Shown here: positions 46,454 to 55,050 of the stretch, in pieces
Layout: every line of letters starts with the position of its first letter
Numbering within the stretch: the first letter of the stretch is position 1
Origin: Sunxiuqinia elliptica
GTDB taxonomy: Bacteria; Bacteroidota; Bacteroidia; Bacteroidales; Prolixibacteraceae
Assembly (NCBI RefSeq): GCF_900113005.1
Contig: NZ_FONW01000001.1
Location: 434,001-498,000, forward strand
Direction of reading: 5' to 3'
DNA length: 64,000 nucleotides
The notes under the pieces: generated by a model
The model's database searches: none
Told to the model about the DNA's origin: nothing
What the model saw: only the letters and a program-made list of their open reading frames with translations
Translations under genes and position numbers: made by a program

Positions 46454-46948
46454 TCATTTGCTCTTCTTCCTTGATCGGATTGGCAAAACCTCGTGCCAAG
46501 GGGTGCTGGGGCGGTTGGCAGGATAACCGTGTTCCTGACGGTAGGCTTTGCGTTCGTTGGTAAAGTCCCACCACTTTTTGGTTGCGTCGTGGGTCGTGGC
46601 ATAGTGCACCACCAGGCGAAATTGATCTTCAACACAGGGATCGGTCCAGAAGCCTTTTTTGAGCTCATAGGCATCGGTCAGTTGGGCGCCATCTAAGCCC
46701 TTCAGCTCATCGATGGCGTAGTAGCCCAAGAAAACAAGGTCTTCGGCAAACTTGAGCCCAACCGAGGGCATACGCTGGAACTCGGCCAAAGCATGAATTT
46801 CTCTGGCGCGTTCGGGGCTGGCGTCCAGTAAAACTTCCAGTTCATCTACGGCAAAATTGAGAAGTTCACCCAGGCGTACTTTATGCGCTTTGAGTGAGGC
46901 TTTTTCGGTTTCATGCAGCGGTAGTTTGATAGTAGATTTTGTTTTCAT
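46454..46948 (-). CDS. Cdd1/pathogenicity-locus type helix-hairpin-helix protein
   Basis: 164 residues from the ATG at 46948 (MKTKSTIKLPLHETEKA); the ORF runs 13 codons further upstream. The central part matches the small helix-hairpin-helix Cdd1 family: FQRMPSVGLKFAEDLVFLGY, then DELKGLDGAQLTDAYELKKG, and DPCVEDQFRLVVHYA. These look like DNA-binding or nucleic-acid-associated proteins, with no defined role. The tail RKAYRQEHGYPANRPSTPWHEVL is typical as well. The gene is solitary. Confidence 0.85.
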   Translation of the reverse strand: MKTKSTIKLPLHETEKASLKAHKVRLGELLNFAVDELEVLLDASPERAREIHALAEFQRMPSVGLKFAEDLVFLGYYAIDELKGLDGAQLTDAYELKKGFWTDPCVEDQFRLVVHYATTHDATKKWWDFTNERKAYRQEHGYPANRPSTPWHEVLPIRSRKKSK

Positions 46949-47076
46949 GCTGTAAATGAGTTTAGGATACCAATCGGCTAAGATCAAGATTAAAGGTAAC
47001 GCTTTTTCATGGCTCAGTCGCTTGTAGTTCGATAAAATAATGGGAGGCTCCAGGTGAATAAAACGGTTGATTTGTT

Positions 47077-47084
47077 ACTTTTGC
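47077..47084 (+). promoter_or_regulatory. Bacteroidota -7 element
   Basis: TACTTTTG fits TAnnTTTG and lies 36 bp before the ATG at 47120. I see no TTTG at the usual -33 distance. Confidence 0.4.
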
Positions 47085-47119
47085 AGCGCTATTTTATCAA
47101 AAAATAATCCTGTTTTACC

Positions 47120-47551
47120 ATGAAGATTTTCAAACTGCTTCTGTTGCTTGTTCTTTCTTTTAGTCTGTGGTCATGTAATGAGCATGATGATGAAGTCATT
47201 AAAGCCGATTTTTCTGTTTTGGGTGTGACCACCGTTTCGATCAACAATAAGCCTTACTCCGTAAAGGAGGGAATGTTGTTGGAAGTGGAGGAGGACGAAT
47301 TGATCGCTTTAGTTGGTTTTGAATCAACCCAATCAACAGCGCGTTTGATGATTGAATATGCTGTAATCATTTCGGCTGATGAACCCTTTGTTGTTGCTGC
47401 TGAAAGCGCTTATCCGGATGTCGTGATAACGATTGATACAGAGGAGGAGGACGACAAGATCCACTGTGTTGTTCAGTTTAGCCGGGAAGGCTACCAGGAA
47501 CAGTTAAGCTATGAGTTTTACGCAATCTCCGCTTTGCCTGAAGTGGAGTAA
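47120..47551 (+). CDS. Small hypothetical lipoprotein
   Basis: 143 residues with a lipobox in FSLWSCNEHDDE. The mature part is acidic and beta-rich (VTTVSINNKPYSVKEGMLLE, VVITIDTEEEDDKIHCVVQF). No family recognised. It lies alone on the plus strand, convergent with the TonB receptor gene (37-bp gap). Confidence 0.75.
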   Translation: MKIFKLLLLLVLSFSLWSCNEHDDEVIKADFSVLGVTTVSINNKPYSVKEGMLLEVEEDELIALVGFESTQSTARLMIEYAVIISADEPFVVAAESAYPDVVITIDTEEEDDKIHCVVQFSREGYQEQLSYEFYAISALPEVE

Positions 47552-47588
47552 ACTCTGCTTTCCGAATCCAATCGTTTGGTTAAATGAC

Positions 47589-49919
47589 TCAAAGCCCTTG
47601 CTTGGGGCGCGTATCAACGGCCTCTTTTTCACGGTTTAAGTTATGCCTGTTTTTGCCGCTCTTAAACTGATAGCTGACTCGGAACATCAACGGAATGGTG
47701 GGTAACGTCAGGTTGCCGGTATACTTGCTGGTGAATCTGGAAGCCTGAATTTCGGAGCCTTGGTAAACAAAGGATTTGGCAAAAGGCAGGGGACTGACGA
47801 TCCCTATTTTCAGCTTCTTCTGAAATGTTTTGTCCAGCGAGATAAAGTAAAGCGGCTCATAAAAAGCATTGTCCTGAATGTTTTCGCGGGCCGTAGCGCA
47901 TTGAAAAATCGCTGATAAGGCAAAGTCCTTTTTGAGGGATAGAATGGAGGAAATGCTTGATTCAAGCACCAGCTTGTTTTTGTTGGCGATCCCGAATTGT
48001 TTTGCCGTACTGTTTCCGGAAGTGCTTAGCCGATACAAACGAAAGGATGGATTGATGGAGACGATCCCAAATTGGAGTGCCCCACTTAGTTGCAGGCCAT
48101 AGTGGTGAATGTCGCCGAGGTTTTCGACCTGTTTGACGAATAAACCCGTGTCGTCCAAGTGGGTGAGCTGGTTGATGGCGTTGGCTTGTGTTTCGTAAAA
48201 CAACTGGGCCGACAGGTAGTTGTTGTTCAAACGCCTTGTATACTTAAACTGCACTTGGCTGCGGAACTCCGGCTCTAGCCGTGGATTGCCTTTGCGGATG
48301 GTGTAGGGATCGTCGCGATAAACAAACGGATTAAGCGAATAAACCGATGGGCGATTGACCGAGCGGCGGTACGATACATAAAGGTCGCTGTGTTGGCTTA
48401 GCGGGTAATGGCAGGCTACATAGGGCAGCAAGGAAAAGGATGATCGGTGCTGATCGTCCTTGAGCTTTGTTTCTGCATTTTCGGCCCGTAGACCGAGTTT
48501 TACATCAAACTTGGGCCGTTGGTAGCTTAGCGTGCTATACAAAGCGTAAACGTGCTCCTGGTACGAAAAACGATCCGATGTTTGGTCGTGCATCGCCCGG
48601 GTTTTAAGCTTGAGGCCGGTGTCCCATTGCAGGTGCTGCTTGAGCGGGGTGGTAAAATCAACCTTCAGCACAAAGCTTGATTGCCTGGGGTTTTCAGCAT
48701 TGGTTTGGTGCCCGGTATCGGTTTGGTAGCTCACCGTATTCTCCGAACGGCTATGGGCGTGGCTCAGATCCACCATCAGGGCTCGTCCTTCGGCGTGAAA
48801 CAAGTGTTTGTAGTAAAGAGAATAGAGTTGACTGAGGTTCTTGTCACTTTCTTCTTTTTGAGCTTCCCAATCCGAACTTCCGCTTGCTTGCGAGACAACA
48901 TGGCCATCTTGCTCATAAGAGTAGGGATTAATAAAGCCGTAAAGGTTGAAAACATCCTTGGGGCTGAGGTGGTAATCCAGCCCATAATGAAATTTGTGCG
49001 ACCGGTTTTTCTGGCGCACATGCTGAACGGAGGACAGCTCGGTAAGGGCATCGTTGCCAATAATCTGGCGGTTAATTTTCTCATCAATATCTTCGGAATT
49101 AATTTCGCCATTGTACGAGGTGTATAGGTTGATTTTGTTGTGGCTGTAGTTGAATTGGTAGGTCGGAAAGAGGTAAACCACCTTGGACGAAAGGGGGATT
49201 TCAGAAAACAGCCGTCCGCTAAAACCACGAAGCTGCTCTTTTTTCAGAACGATATTGATCACGCCCGACACATTTCCCTCGTAGTTGGAAGGAGGCGTAT
49301 CCAGCACCTCAATCTTGTCGATACTCGACGGGTTAAGCTGGCTGAGATAGCTTTTGTCGCGCTCTTTCCCATCCACAAAAAGGAGGATGTTTGACTGCCC
49401 GTTAATCGAAATGTTTTGCTTGAGGTCAACCCGTATCCCGGGCAGCTGTCTCAACAGTTCCGGCGCATTTCCCGTGGCCGACAGCATTTTGTTGTTCACG
49501 AAGTAAATGGTTTTATCTGTGGCTGATTTACCTTGAATGCGGTCGGCTACCACCACCGTTTCGGCGATAAACAGTAAGGAATCCCGAAGGTAAATGGGCC
49601 CGGCCTCAATTGTTGAGGGACTGGCTATTTCAAAGGTTTTACGGGCCTTTCCGTAGCCCACGGAACTGACCAGTAGCTGGTAGTTGCCATTGGGCACCTG
49701 GCTGATGGCAAAAGAGCCTTGCTCATTGCTAATGGTTCCTGCCAGCAATTGCGGCGTACTGCCGGAAACATTCATCAACCGAAGGGTCGCAAAAGGGATG
49801 GGCTGATGGCTTTCTGCTTCGAGAATGCTTCCGGAGATTGTGGATGTGCTTTGAGCAAAAAGGGCCATGGAAACGAATAGCAAAAGGCTCGTTAGGACGT
49901 ATTTGATGAAGCTTTTCAT
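47589..49919 (-). CDS. TonB-dependent receptor-like outer membrane beta-barrel protein
   Basis: 776 residues from the ATG at 49919 (MKSFIKYVLTSLLLFVSMALFAQ), which starts a clean signal peptide; the longer ORF begins at 49976. A CarboxypepD_reg-like domain (STISGSILEAESHQPIPFAT, about residues 25-110) precedes a plug-like region (GNAPELLRQLPGIRVDLKQN, INGQSNILLFVDG). The barrel is of the OMP_b-brl_3 type found in Bacteroidota (SLLPYVACHYPLSQHSDLYVS, RKGNPRLEPEFRSQVQFKY). Such proteins import peptides, metals or other ligands or respond to them. The LytTR gene lies 156 bp upstream on the same strand. Confidence 0.9.
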   Translation of the reverse strand: MKSFIKYVLTSLLLFVSMALFAQSTSTISGSILEAESHQPIPFATLRLMNVSGSTPQLLAGTISNEQGSFAISQVPNGNYQLLVSSVGYGKARKTFEIASPSTIEAGPIYLRDSLLFIAETVVVADRIQGKSATDKTIYFVNNKMLSATGNAPELLRQLPGIRVDLKQNISINGQSNILLFVDGKERDKSYLSQLNPSSIDKIEVLDTPPSNYEGNVSGVINIVLKKEQLRGFSGRLFSEIPLSSKVVYLFPTYQFNYSHNKINLYTSYNGEINSEDIDEKINRQIIGNDALTELSSVQHVRQKNRSHKFHYGLDYHLSPKDVFNLYGFINPYSYEQDGHVVSQASGSSDWEAQKEESDKNLSQLYSLYYKHLFHAEGRALMVDLSHAHSRSENTVSYQTDTGHQTNAENPRQSSFVLKVDFTTPLKQHLQWDTGLKLKTRAMHDQTSDRFSYQEHVYALYSTLSYQRPKFDVKLGLRAENAETKLKDDQHRSSFSLLPYVACHYPLSQHSDLYVSYRRSVNRPSVYSLNPFVYRDDPYTIRKGNPRLEPEFRSQVQFKYTRRLNNNYLSAQLFYETQANAINQLTHLDDTGLFVKQVENLGDIHHYGLQLSGALQFGIVSINPSFRLYRLSTSGNSTAKQFGIANKNKLVLESSISSILSLKKDFALSAIFQCATARENIQDNAFYEPLYFISLDKTFQKKLKIGIVSPLPFAKSFVYQGSEIQASRFTSKYTGNLTLPTIPLMFRVSYQFKSGKNRHNLNREKEAVDTRPKQGL

Positions 49920-50075
49920 GACTGTGAGATTTTGGATTTTTACACAAAAAAAAGCCGGAGAACGCCTGCTCTGCAAGTTATTGTGACCGATAGCTCTGAA
50001 TTGGGACAGATGACAAAGTCGCCTTAAAAAGAGGTTGGGGAAGCAAGCTTTTTGGGATGGGGAGTGGCAATTATT

Positions 50076-50960
50076 TTACAGCATGGCTTGCTCAAACTGG
50101 CGGGCATTTTGCCGCGAAACCGGAACAATGTCGGTGCAATTGGCCAGCGATAGGCGGTAGCCCAAAGCATTGCCTTTGCGGGAGGTAATTTGCTTGAGAT
50201 TGACAACGAAAGCGCGGTGTGTCCGCATAAAATGGGGGATGGCTGCAAGCTGCGTTTCAATGTCGCTGATGGAATTCCGAATGCTGATAGCCACGGGGCC
50301 ATCTGGCCTAATCAGGTGAAAAACGACGTAGTTCCCTTGAGACTCGGCAAACAGAAATTCGTGGGGGAAAAACTCCAGATGCTCCTTTTTGGCCTTCGAC
50401 TCAATTTGGATCAGCGCCTCCTGGCTGTCCTTTACCTGATCCCGAAGCTCATAGCTTTGAAAGGTTTCCTGGGCAAAGGCATAGCGAATGTTGAACAAGG
50501 AGGGCAGGAGCACCGGAACCAACCCAATTAAAATGGCGCGGGAAAAGGAGTCGAAAAAGGTTGGCCAGTTCCATCGCGAGCTGGCGGGTTCCATGATAAA
50601 ACCGGCAAAATACACGGACACGCCAATGCCCAAAAGGAGAAGAACCACAGCAAGAATTTCGGAGCTAACCGTCCAGTTGCCTTTGGGAGAAAAGCCATTG
50701 GTTCGCGCAATCGCACTGGCCACCAGCAGTTCGGCCAAGGCAATAAGGAAACAATAGGCCAGCACCGTCAGTTGAAAGCTGAGTAAGGCTGTTTCGTGTA
50801 CCTGGAGTGGGCGATAGGCGACGATAAACACAAACAGCACCACCAAAAACAGCAAGGCCCCCCAAACGGGTTTCCGAATCAGCAGGTTTTGTGGAAAGGG
50901 CCGAACAAGCAATTCGTTAACAACTTGCTTCCCTCTTTTTACAGCACTTTGGGTTGACAT
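50076..50960 (-). CDS. Membrane-bound LytTR family transcriptional regulator
   Basis: 294 residues from ATG 50960. An earlier GTG (50987) is in frame, but the -7 element at 50998-51005 would start transcription only a few bases before it, so the ATG is preferred. Four membrane segments at about 35-165 (ALLFLVVLFVFIVAYRPL, LSFQLTVLAYCFLIALAELL) are followed by a coiled linker and a C-terminal LytTR DNA-binding domain (EFLFAESQGNYVVFHL, ISDIETQLAAIPHFMRTHRAF read in parts, NLKQITSRKGNALGYRLSL). It may sense an envelope signal and control the adjacent receptor gene. Confidence 0.88.
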   Translation of the reverse strand: MSTQSAVKRGKQVVNELLVRPFPQNLLIRKPVWGALLFLVVLFVFIVAYRPLQVHETALLSFQLTVLAYCFLIALAELLVASAIARTNGFSPKGNWTVSSEILAVVLLLLGIGVSVYFAGFIMEPASSRWNWPTFFDSFSRAILIGLVPVLLPSLFNIRYAFAQETFQSYELRDQVKDSQEALIQIESKAKKEHLEFFPHEFLFAESQGNYVVFHLIRPDGPVAISIRNSISDIETQLAAIPHFMRTHRAFVVNLKQITSRKGNALGYRLSLANCTDIVPVSRQNARQFEQAML

Positions 50961-50997
50961 TGGTTTCGTTTGTGATTGATGTTCCACGAATACCCTC

Positions 50998-51020
50998 CAA
51001 AGTTAAAACTTGTTGACAAG
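50998..51020 (-). promoter_or_regulatory. -7 element and palindrome upstream of the LytTR gene
   Basis: The minus strand reads TAACTTTG (50998-51005), a full TAnnTTTG match. Directly upstream CTTGT-TG-ACAAG (51009-51020) is a perfect inverted repeat covering about -13 to -25, a position fit for an operator. Confidence 0.45.
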
Positions 51021-51065
51021 CCCATAAAGCCTAAGTTGCCTTTTTTTGGTGAAGATTTGGGATGA

Positions 51066-52079
51066 TTAGAAGGGGAGGTGATGAAATGGAGAGTGAGTGA
51101 AAAGGTATGATATTGGGCATGTTTCTTTAGAATTTGGTTCATATTCGAATTTTGCAGGAATAAGGAGTGTTCTTTGTTTAGGCATCTTAAATCCCCATCC
51201 AATTTTTAGATCTTGTTTAAAAATCTGTTTAACTATGTTATTCCATATAGCTTTAGATTCATCAATGTTATTTATTGTTGATTGCTTGAATCCAGTATTT
51301 CTGTTTGAGTTAACTCTATCTTTTAATATTATTACAGGTCTTTCAAATCCATAATTATTGCCAGATTTTTTGCAAGGCACAAAGCTAAACATCCCATTTA
51401 CTTGATTTTCATATGTTGCACCAAAATATAATCTTCTAGTTATTGGCAACTTATCTAAAAAGTTAATACAAATATCTTTGTACCCTTTACAAATTCTTGT
51501 ATCGTTAATATTCTTAAAATCCTCTTTCGAGTAGAATTCGATCCAATCATCAACAACAAAAACAGTATCTACAATAAATAGTCGTTCCTTAGTTTTTGAA
51601 TTTTGTTTATGCGAGCCAAAAAGTATTATTGATCCTTTCTCTAGCTTTGCTAATTGGGTTTGAATTCTTTCAGGATTCTTTTTGCTTTTCTTTCTTGTTT
51701 GCTGACATAAAAAGAATTTAAACGTTTTGCCAAAAACACATGGGTCTGTATTTTTCCTCCCTAGATTGCTATCCAACTTGGAGTAAAATAGTTCTCCATG
51801 TAGAAATTTTGGTAATCCCGTATAGTTTGATTTTATCCGAGATAAGTTAATATTTGTTTCAAGTTCTTTTTCAACAATTGAATTGGGTTCCCATTCACAC
51901 CAGAAGTCAATATCTGATTCTTTTGGTGTATCATTCAGTGAGTCTAGAAGGAATCCGCTTTGCTTTACAAATTTTCGTTTATGACTTAGTTTATTCCACT
52001 GTTTGTTGGGAAAGATATCTCCATTTTTTGATTTAAAACCATGCTCCCAGCTTGGGTGCATAAATTGAATAAATTTCAT
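51066..52079 (-). CDS. Hypothetical protein in an AT-rich island
   Basis: 337 residues, no signal peptide and no membrane segment. I do not recognise the family. Visible features are an N-terminal FIQFMHPSWEHGFKSKNG, a central KGSIILFGSHKQNSK..RLFIVDTVFVVDDW that could be a small beta-barrel core, and several cysteines (DPCVFG, FFLCQQ, RICKGYKDICINF). The base composition is markedly AT-rich compared with the LytTR gene beside it, which suggests transfer. A short motif shared with the next gene lies 30 bp before its start codon. Confidence 0.65.
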   Translation of the reverse strand: MKFIQFMHPSWEHGFKSKNGDIFPNKQWNKLSHKRKFVKQSGFLLDSLNDTPKESDIDFWCEWEPNSIVEKELETNINLSRIKSNYTGLPKFLHGELFYSKLDSNLGRKNTDPCVFGKTFKFFLCQQTRKKSKKNPERIQTQLAKLEKGSIILFGSHKQNSKTKERLFIVDTVFVVDDWIEFYSKEDFKNINDTRICKGYKDICINFLDKLPITRRLYFGATYENQVNGMFSFVPCKKSGNNYGFERPVIILKDRVNSNRNTGFKQSTINNIDESKAIWNNIVKQIFKQDLKIGWGFKMPKQRTLLIPAKFEYEPNSKETCPISYLFTHSPFHHLPF

Positions 52080-52108
52080 TTTCTTTTTTTACTTCCCTGT
52101 ACTTGAAT

Positions 52109-52132
52109 GTTGTCTAGCTAAATGATAAAGTT
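52109..52132 (-). repeat. Shared upstream motif, copy 1
   Basis: On the minus strand AACTTTATCATTTAGCTAGA and CAAC lie 30 bp before the start codon at 52079. The same sequence with differences precedes the gene at 52508 by 29 bp. The two are aligned by eye; about 16 of 24 positions agree. Confidence 0.4.
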
Positions 52133-52235
52133 CGAGGTAATGAGTTGTTCTTGACTTTTTGGTCGCCGGCTGTTCCTGCGCGACTTCATCGGGTGGTTAA
52201 GGATAATTGAATAAGGAGATGATGGTAGTAAAAAA

Positions 52236-52508
52236 CTAATCTTCAATTATCTCATTTATCTTGTGTCTCTTTTCGATATTCAGAAAATAGGCTTGTAGCA
52301 ATTTATATAGTTGCAATGTCTCCGAAGATCCCGAATGATAATTAAGAAAATCACCAATTAGAAAAACAGTTTTATTAATGTCATTTGTGTTAAGATTTAT
52401 CAAGTCTTCTAAACACCTTTCATCTTCAATTACTATTGATTTTTTATAAAGATCAAATTGCTGGAGGAATGCAATTAGAGCTCTATGTCTTTTAAAATTA
52501 TCTTTCAT
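52236..52508 (-). CDS. Small hypothetical protein in the AT-rich island
   Basis: 90 residues, mostly helical by composition (RHRALIAFLQQFDLYKKSIV, LQLYKLLQAYFLNIEKRHKI). No family recognised, no signal peptide. The coding region is very AT-rich: one line, 52381-52440, has 16 G or C of 60, against 30 of 60 in 50521-50580. Size and position between a nuclease gene and another unknown ORF would suit an accessory or immunity-type protein, which is speculation. Confidence 0.5.
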   Translation of the reverse strand: MKDNFKRHRALIAFLQQFDLYKKSIVIEDERCLEDLINLNTNDINKTVFLIGDFLNYHSGSSETLQLYKLLQAYFLNIEKRHKINEIIED

Positions 52509-52536
52509 TTTTTTATCTGTTTTATTTTATTGACTT

Positions 52537-52560
52537 GTTCTTTAGCTAATCGATAGAATT
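52537..52560 (-). repeat. Shared upstream motif, copy 2
   Basis: On the minus strand AATTCTATCGATTAGCTAAA and GAAC lie 29 bp before the start codon at 52508, matching the motif upstream of the gene at 52079. Between this motif and the CoiA-like gene the spacer also holds AGCATA..TATGCT, a small hairpin, and GCGAAGCGAAGC. Confidence 0.4.
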
Positions 52561-52634
52561 GTGTGGCTGTGAGGGCAGCGAAGCGAAGCCTAGCATATGC
52601 CTTATGCTATGCGATATGAGAGGTTTATTTAGTT

Positions 52635-53717
52635 TTATTCGCAAAATTCTCCGTTTTCTGAATAACACCAATGTTTTCCTTCTTTTCTCATTGTACCAAA
52701 TTCTATCTCAACTTTATGTACTATACTATTTGAGGAGTTTTGCCCTTCTAATTTTTCTGAGTTTAGAAAAAAGTCGCCGAAAATTGCATCACAGTAGAAA
52801 CATCCATGAGATAAATAACTGTTCTTGACAGTTTTGCTGTATCTGTATTTTAGTTTCCCAATTTTTAAATGCTTGCCATTCTCTGTTTGTAAGAATTGTT
52901 TAACTGCTTCGTAGATTTTGGAGTTTTTATCAATGTCGTCATCATCCCACAATGATCCTATTACATAAAAGTCTCTATCGCAAGCTGTTCGTAAGTCTGG
53001 TTCAACAGTCCAAAGGTGTTGTGGCTTGTGGCATCTCCAACAACTTGTTTTGAAGAAAACGATATTTACATCTTGTTTGTGTTTTAGTTTTATGTGCTCA
53101 CAGAATTTGATTTTCCGTTTTAGCAAGTTGTCAACCAAAGATTTTAGAGGAAGTTGTGTTTGACTTAATTGTGCCGTAATGTTTGAATCTTCGTCTTTGA
53201 ATATTTTAAATGCAGGAATTTCGTTGTTAGCTATAAGTGTATGACTATACTTTCTTAGCTCTTTAGGTGCTGTTCTAAAGAACCAACAACCGCGCACATT
53301 TGATTCTCTATATCTATCTTGTCGAAATTTAGTTTCTTCAAAGGTTTGTTTGCTCCATTGTACTTCGAATGCAATTCGTTTTTCATTTTGAATAGCTAAT
53401 ACATCGGCTCTCCAATTTGTTTCTGAATATTCAGGAATTGCTTTCCATCCATTTATTTTACAGGCTTTTATAATTTCAATTTTAGCTTTCAAATGTTCTG
53501 GGGATTCAGGTTTCCAATCGCAGGTTTTATTTGATTTAGAATGGACAAAATGTTTTAATCCTTTTCTACTTTTCCTTAAGAAACCTTCTTGTTTACAACA
53601 TGGTAAGATCAAAGAAGTCTCTTGGGTTTTTATTCGTCTTTTTATGTCATCCCATTGTTCATCTGTTTGCTCAATGGAGATGATTTCTTCGTTGTCGATG
53701 AATGCTCTTAAAGGCAT
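52635..53717 (-). CDS. CoiA-like PD-(D/E)xK nuclease family protein
   Basis: 360 residues. An N-terminal part with ILPCCKQEGFLRKSRKGLKH, a likely zinc-binding region, leads to a restriction-type nuclease core at about residues 75-150: AIPEYSETNWRADVLAIQNE with the metal-binding Asp, then RIAFEVQWSKQTFEETKFR holding the E-x-Q pair. This matches the CoiA competence-protein family, whose members occur in DNA uptake and in defence-type loci. The C-terminal half with CWRCHKPQHLW and CFYCDAIF may bind a second zinc. It is AT-rich and stands first in a three-gene minus-strand island. No competence genes are nearby. Confidence 0.82.
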   Translation of the reverse strand: MPLRAFIDNEEIISIEQTDEQWDDIKRRIKTQETSLILPCCKQEGFLRKSRKGLKHFVHSKSNKTCDWKPESPEHLKAKIEIIKACKINGWKAIPEYSETNWRADVLAIQNEKRIAFEVQWSKQTFEETKFRQDRYRESNVRGCWFFRTAPKELRKYSHTLIANNEIPAFKIFKDEDSNITAQLSQTQLPLKSLVDNLLKRKIKFCEHIKLKHKQDVNIVFFKTSCWRCHKPQHLWTVEPDLRTACDRDFYVIGSLWDDDDIDKNSKIYEAVKQFLQTENGKHLKIGKLKYRYSKTVKNSYLSHGCFYCDAIFGDFFLNSEKLEGQNSSNSIVHKVEIEFGTMRKEGKHWCYSENGEFCE

Positions 53718-54024
53718 TTTTTCAATTTTCTTAGTTCTTATTTTGCCATCTGGACAAATGGCAGTGTTCTATTTCGCTTATGAAAATCAAATGCTATTGA
53801 TGTCTCGACTGTGTTTACTTAAGATATGCTTGGCAGATTTTTGATTATAGTAAGAAATGCCTTTCTAGGGTACATCTATTTTTATCATTTGTTCATTTAA
53901 CCGCCTAATTTAGCAAAAACAAACTGACCATAAGATACTTTTTTAATGTTTTGAGGCAGCTGTGTAGGATTCTGTTTCGTTTTCAGGTGTGGTCGTTTGG
54001 GGGATGTCGAGCCAGGGTATAGAA

Positions 54025-54560
54025 TGGCGCGGCAGCATCTGGCTAAAAACTGCTGCGGGGAAGGAGAGATTGGCGGCGGATGGCTTTAAACTGCCAAAGG
54101 AATGGTCAACTGACCCACCGGACGCACTTAATTTGCCAAAGGATGGGGTAAATAGGCCGACGAACTTATTTAATTTGCCAAAGGACGGCTCAACTAGGCC
54201 GACGGATTCACTTAAACACCCCAAAGGGCGCCTTAATTTGCTGCCAGACGATTTTAAATTGCCCACGGGATTCCTTAAACTCGTAATGGACACCAGAAAC
54301 TGCTGCGGGGACGGTCAATTGCTGGCGTGGAGCACAAAAACGGGGCTGTGGGCGGTCATTTTTCGTTGTGACGGGGAGAAATAGCTCAATGGAGGCTCCC
54401 GGTTCGCTGTGGAGTCCAAAAATTGTGCAGTGGCGGGTCAGCGGTTCCCGTGGCGTTGAAAAATCACTCAGGGGATGGTCATTTCCCATCGTGGAGGGAT
54501 GATTAGGCCAATGGACACTCAAGGAGCGCTGTGGAGGGTTAAACCTTCCGCGGGGCCGCT
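54025..54560. repeat. Degenerate tandem array, 42-bp period made of two 21-bp halves
   Basis: Starting near 54046, copies recur every 42 bp: 54088, 54130, 54172, 54214, 54256, 54298, 54340 and on, with less exact units to about 54560 (for example near 54418, 54460, 54502, 54544). The best units read AATTTGCCAAAGGATGG and AATTTGCCAAAGGACGG; half-units such as AATAGGCCGACGAAC sit 21 bp later. On the minus strand the best-kept part translates as heptads (SFGKLNK, FVGLFTP, SFGKLSA, SGGSVDH, SFGSLKP). Open frames on both strands in this stretch are most simply by-products of the repeat. Confidence 0.75.
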
Positions 54561-54685
54561 AAAATCAAGGGGTTGAGGAACGGGAGACCCAGGTACAATC
54601 GAATCGCAGGCCGATTCCGAAACAAGTTCGGAAAGACGCGTACCGATTGTGTAGTAGCTATAGCAACCCAAGTCACATTCCCTAT

Positions 54686-54713
54686 GCTGCCGCGCGATTC
54701 CATCGCGTGGTAT
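54686..54713. repeat. REP-like palindrome, copy B
   Basis: CCGCGCGAT-TCC-ATCGCGTGG forms a nine-pair stem (one G-T pair) around a three-base loop, flanked by GCTG and TAT. The copy at 55053 is identical at 26 of 28 positions. Confidence 0.65.
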
Positions 54714-54767
54714 TTCTGCAACTAACGAAAACGAATTTTCCATTTCAGCAAAGGAGAACAAGTGTTG

Positions 54768-55050
54768 GCCGGAAACCTGAAGCTGAAATCAAAAATCCCC
54801 AGGGCGCAGTGCCCCAGGGATTCTTGAATTTGTTGTCGATCAGGTCTTCTAACCGCCTATTCTTCGGTTGTGGTGGTGGTGAAATTAACGCGGCCGATTT
54901 CTTTTAGCTTGCCGTTTTTCACATAGCAATAGGGGTGATGGGTGCCAGCTTCTGTCGGAATCCATTTGTTCTTGGCCACTCCCAGGGCCGTCATGGTGAT
55001 GGGGTGCTCCCAGTGGCCTCCGCCATCCGAAACCCATTCGACAAACATCA
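54768..55050. repeat. Duplicated segment, copy 1 (gene 3' end plus terminator)
   Basis: About 283 bp that repeat at 55255-55538 with a constant shift of 487-488 bp and few differences. It contains the duplicated terminator and the last 64 codons of the large lipoprotein gene. The right end stops exactly where a REP-like palindrome begins. Confidence 0.9.
54788..54822 (-). terminator. Intrinsic terminator, duplicated copy
   Basis: On the minus strand AATCCCTGGGGC pairs with GCCCTGGGGATT around ACTGC and is followed by five T. It is the copy of the terminator at 55277 and now lies behind the gene fragment at 54857. Confidence 0.75.

Noticed and set aside
50980-50996. GTTCCACGA before the LytTR gene as a parS site
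   Set aside because: It is only a half-site; the second half is absent.
52080-52634. Integron attC sites in the spacers of the AT-rich island
   Set aside because: Hairpins and a shared motif are present, but I find no canonical GTTRRRY/RYYYAAC pairs and no integron integrase in the window.
53943-54293. Minus-strand frame with SFGKLxx heptads as a gene
   Set aside because: Most simply a by-product of the same repeat; no signal peptide or promoter, and neighbouring units are in other frames or degenerate.
53989-54384. Open frame of 131 codons on the plus strand with repeated FKLP/NLPKDG stretches
   Set aside because: It lies in the 42-bp tandem array; a repeat length divisible by three keeps frames open on both strands by chance, and there is no family match or start signal.
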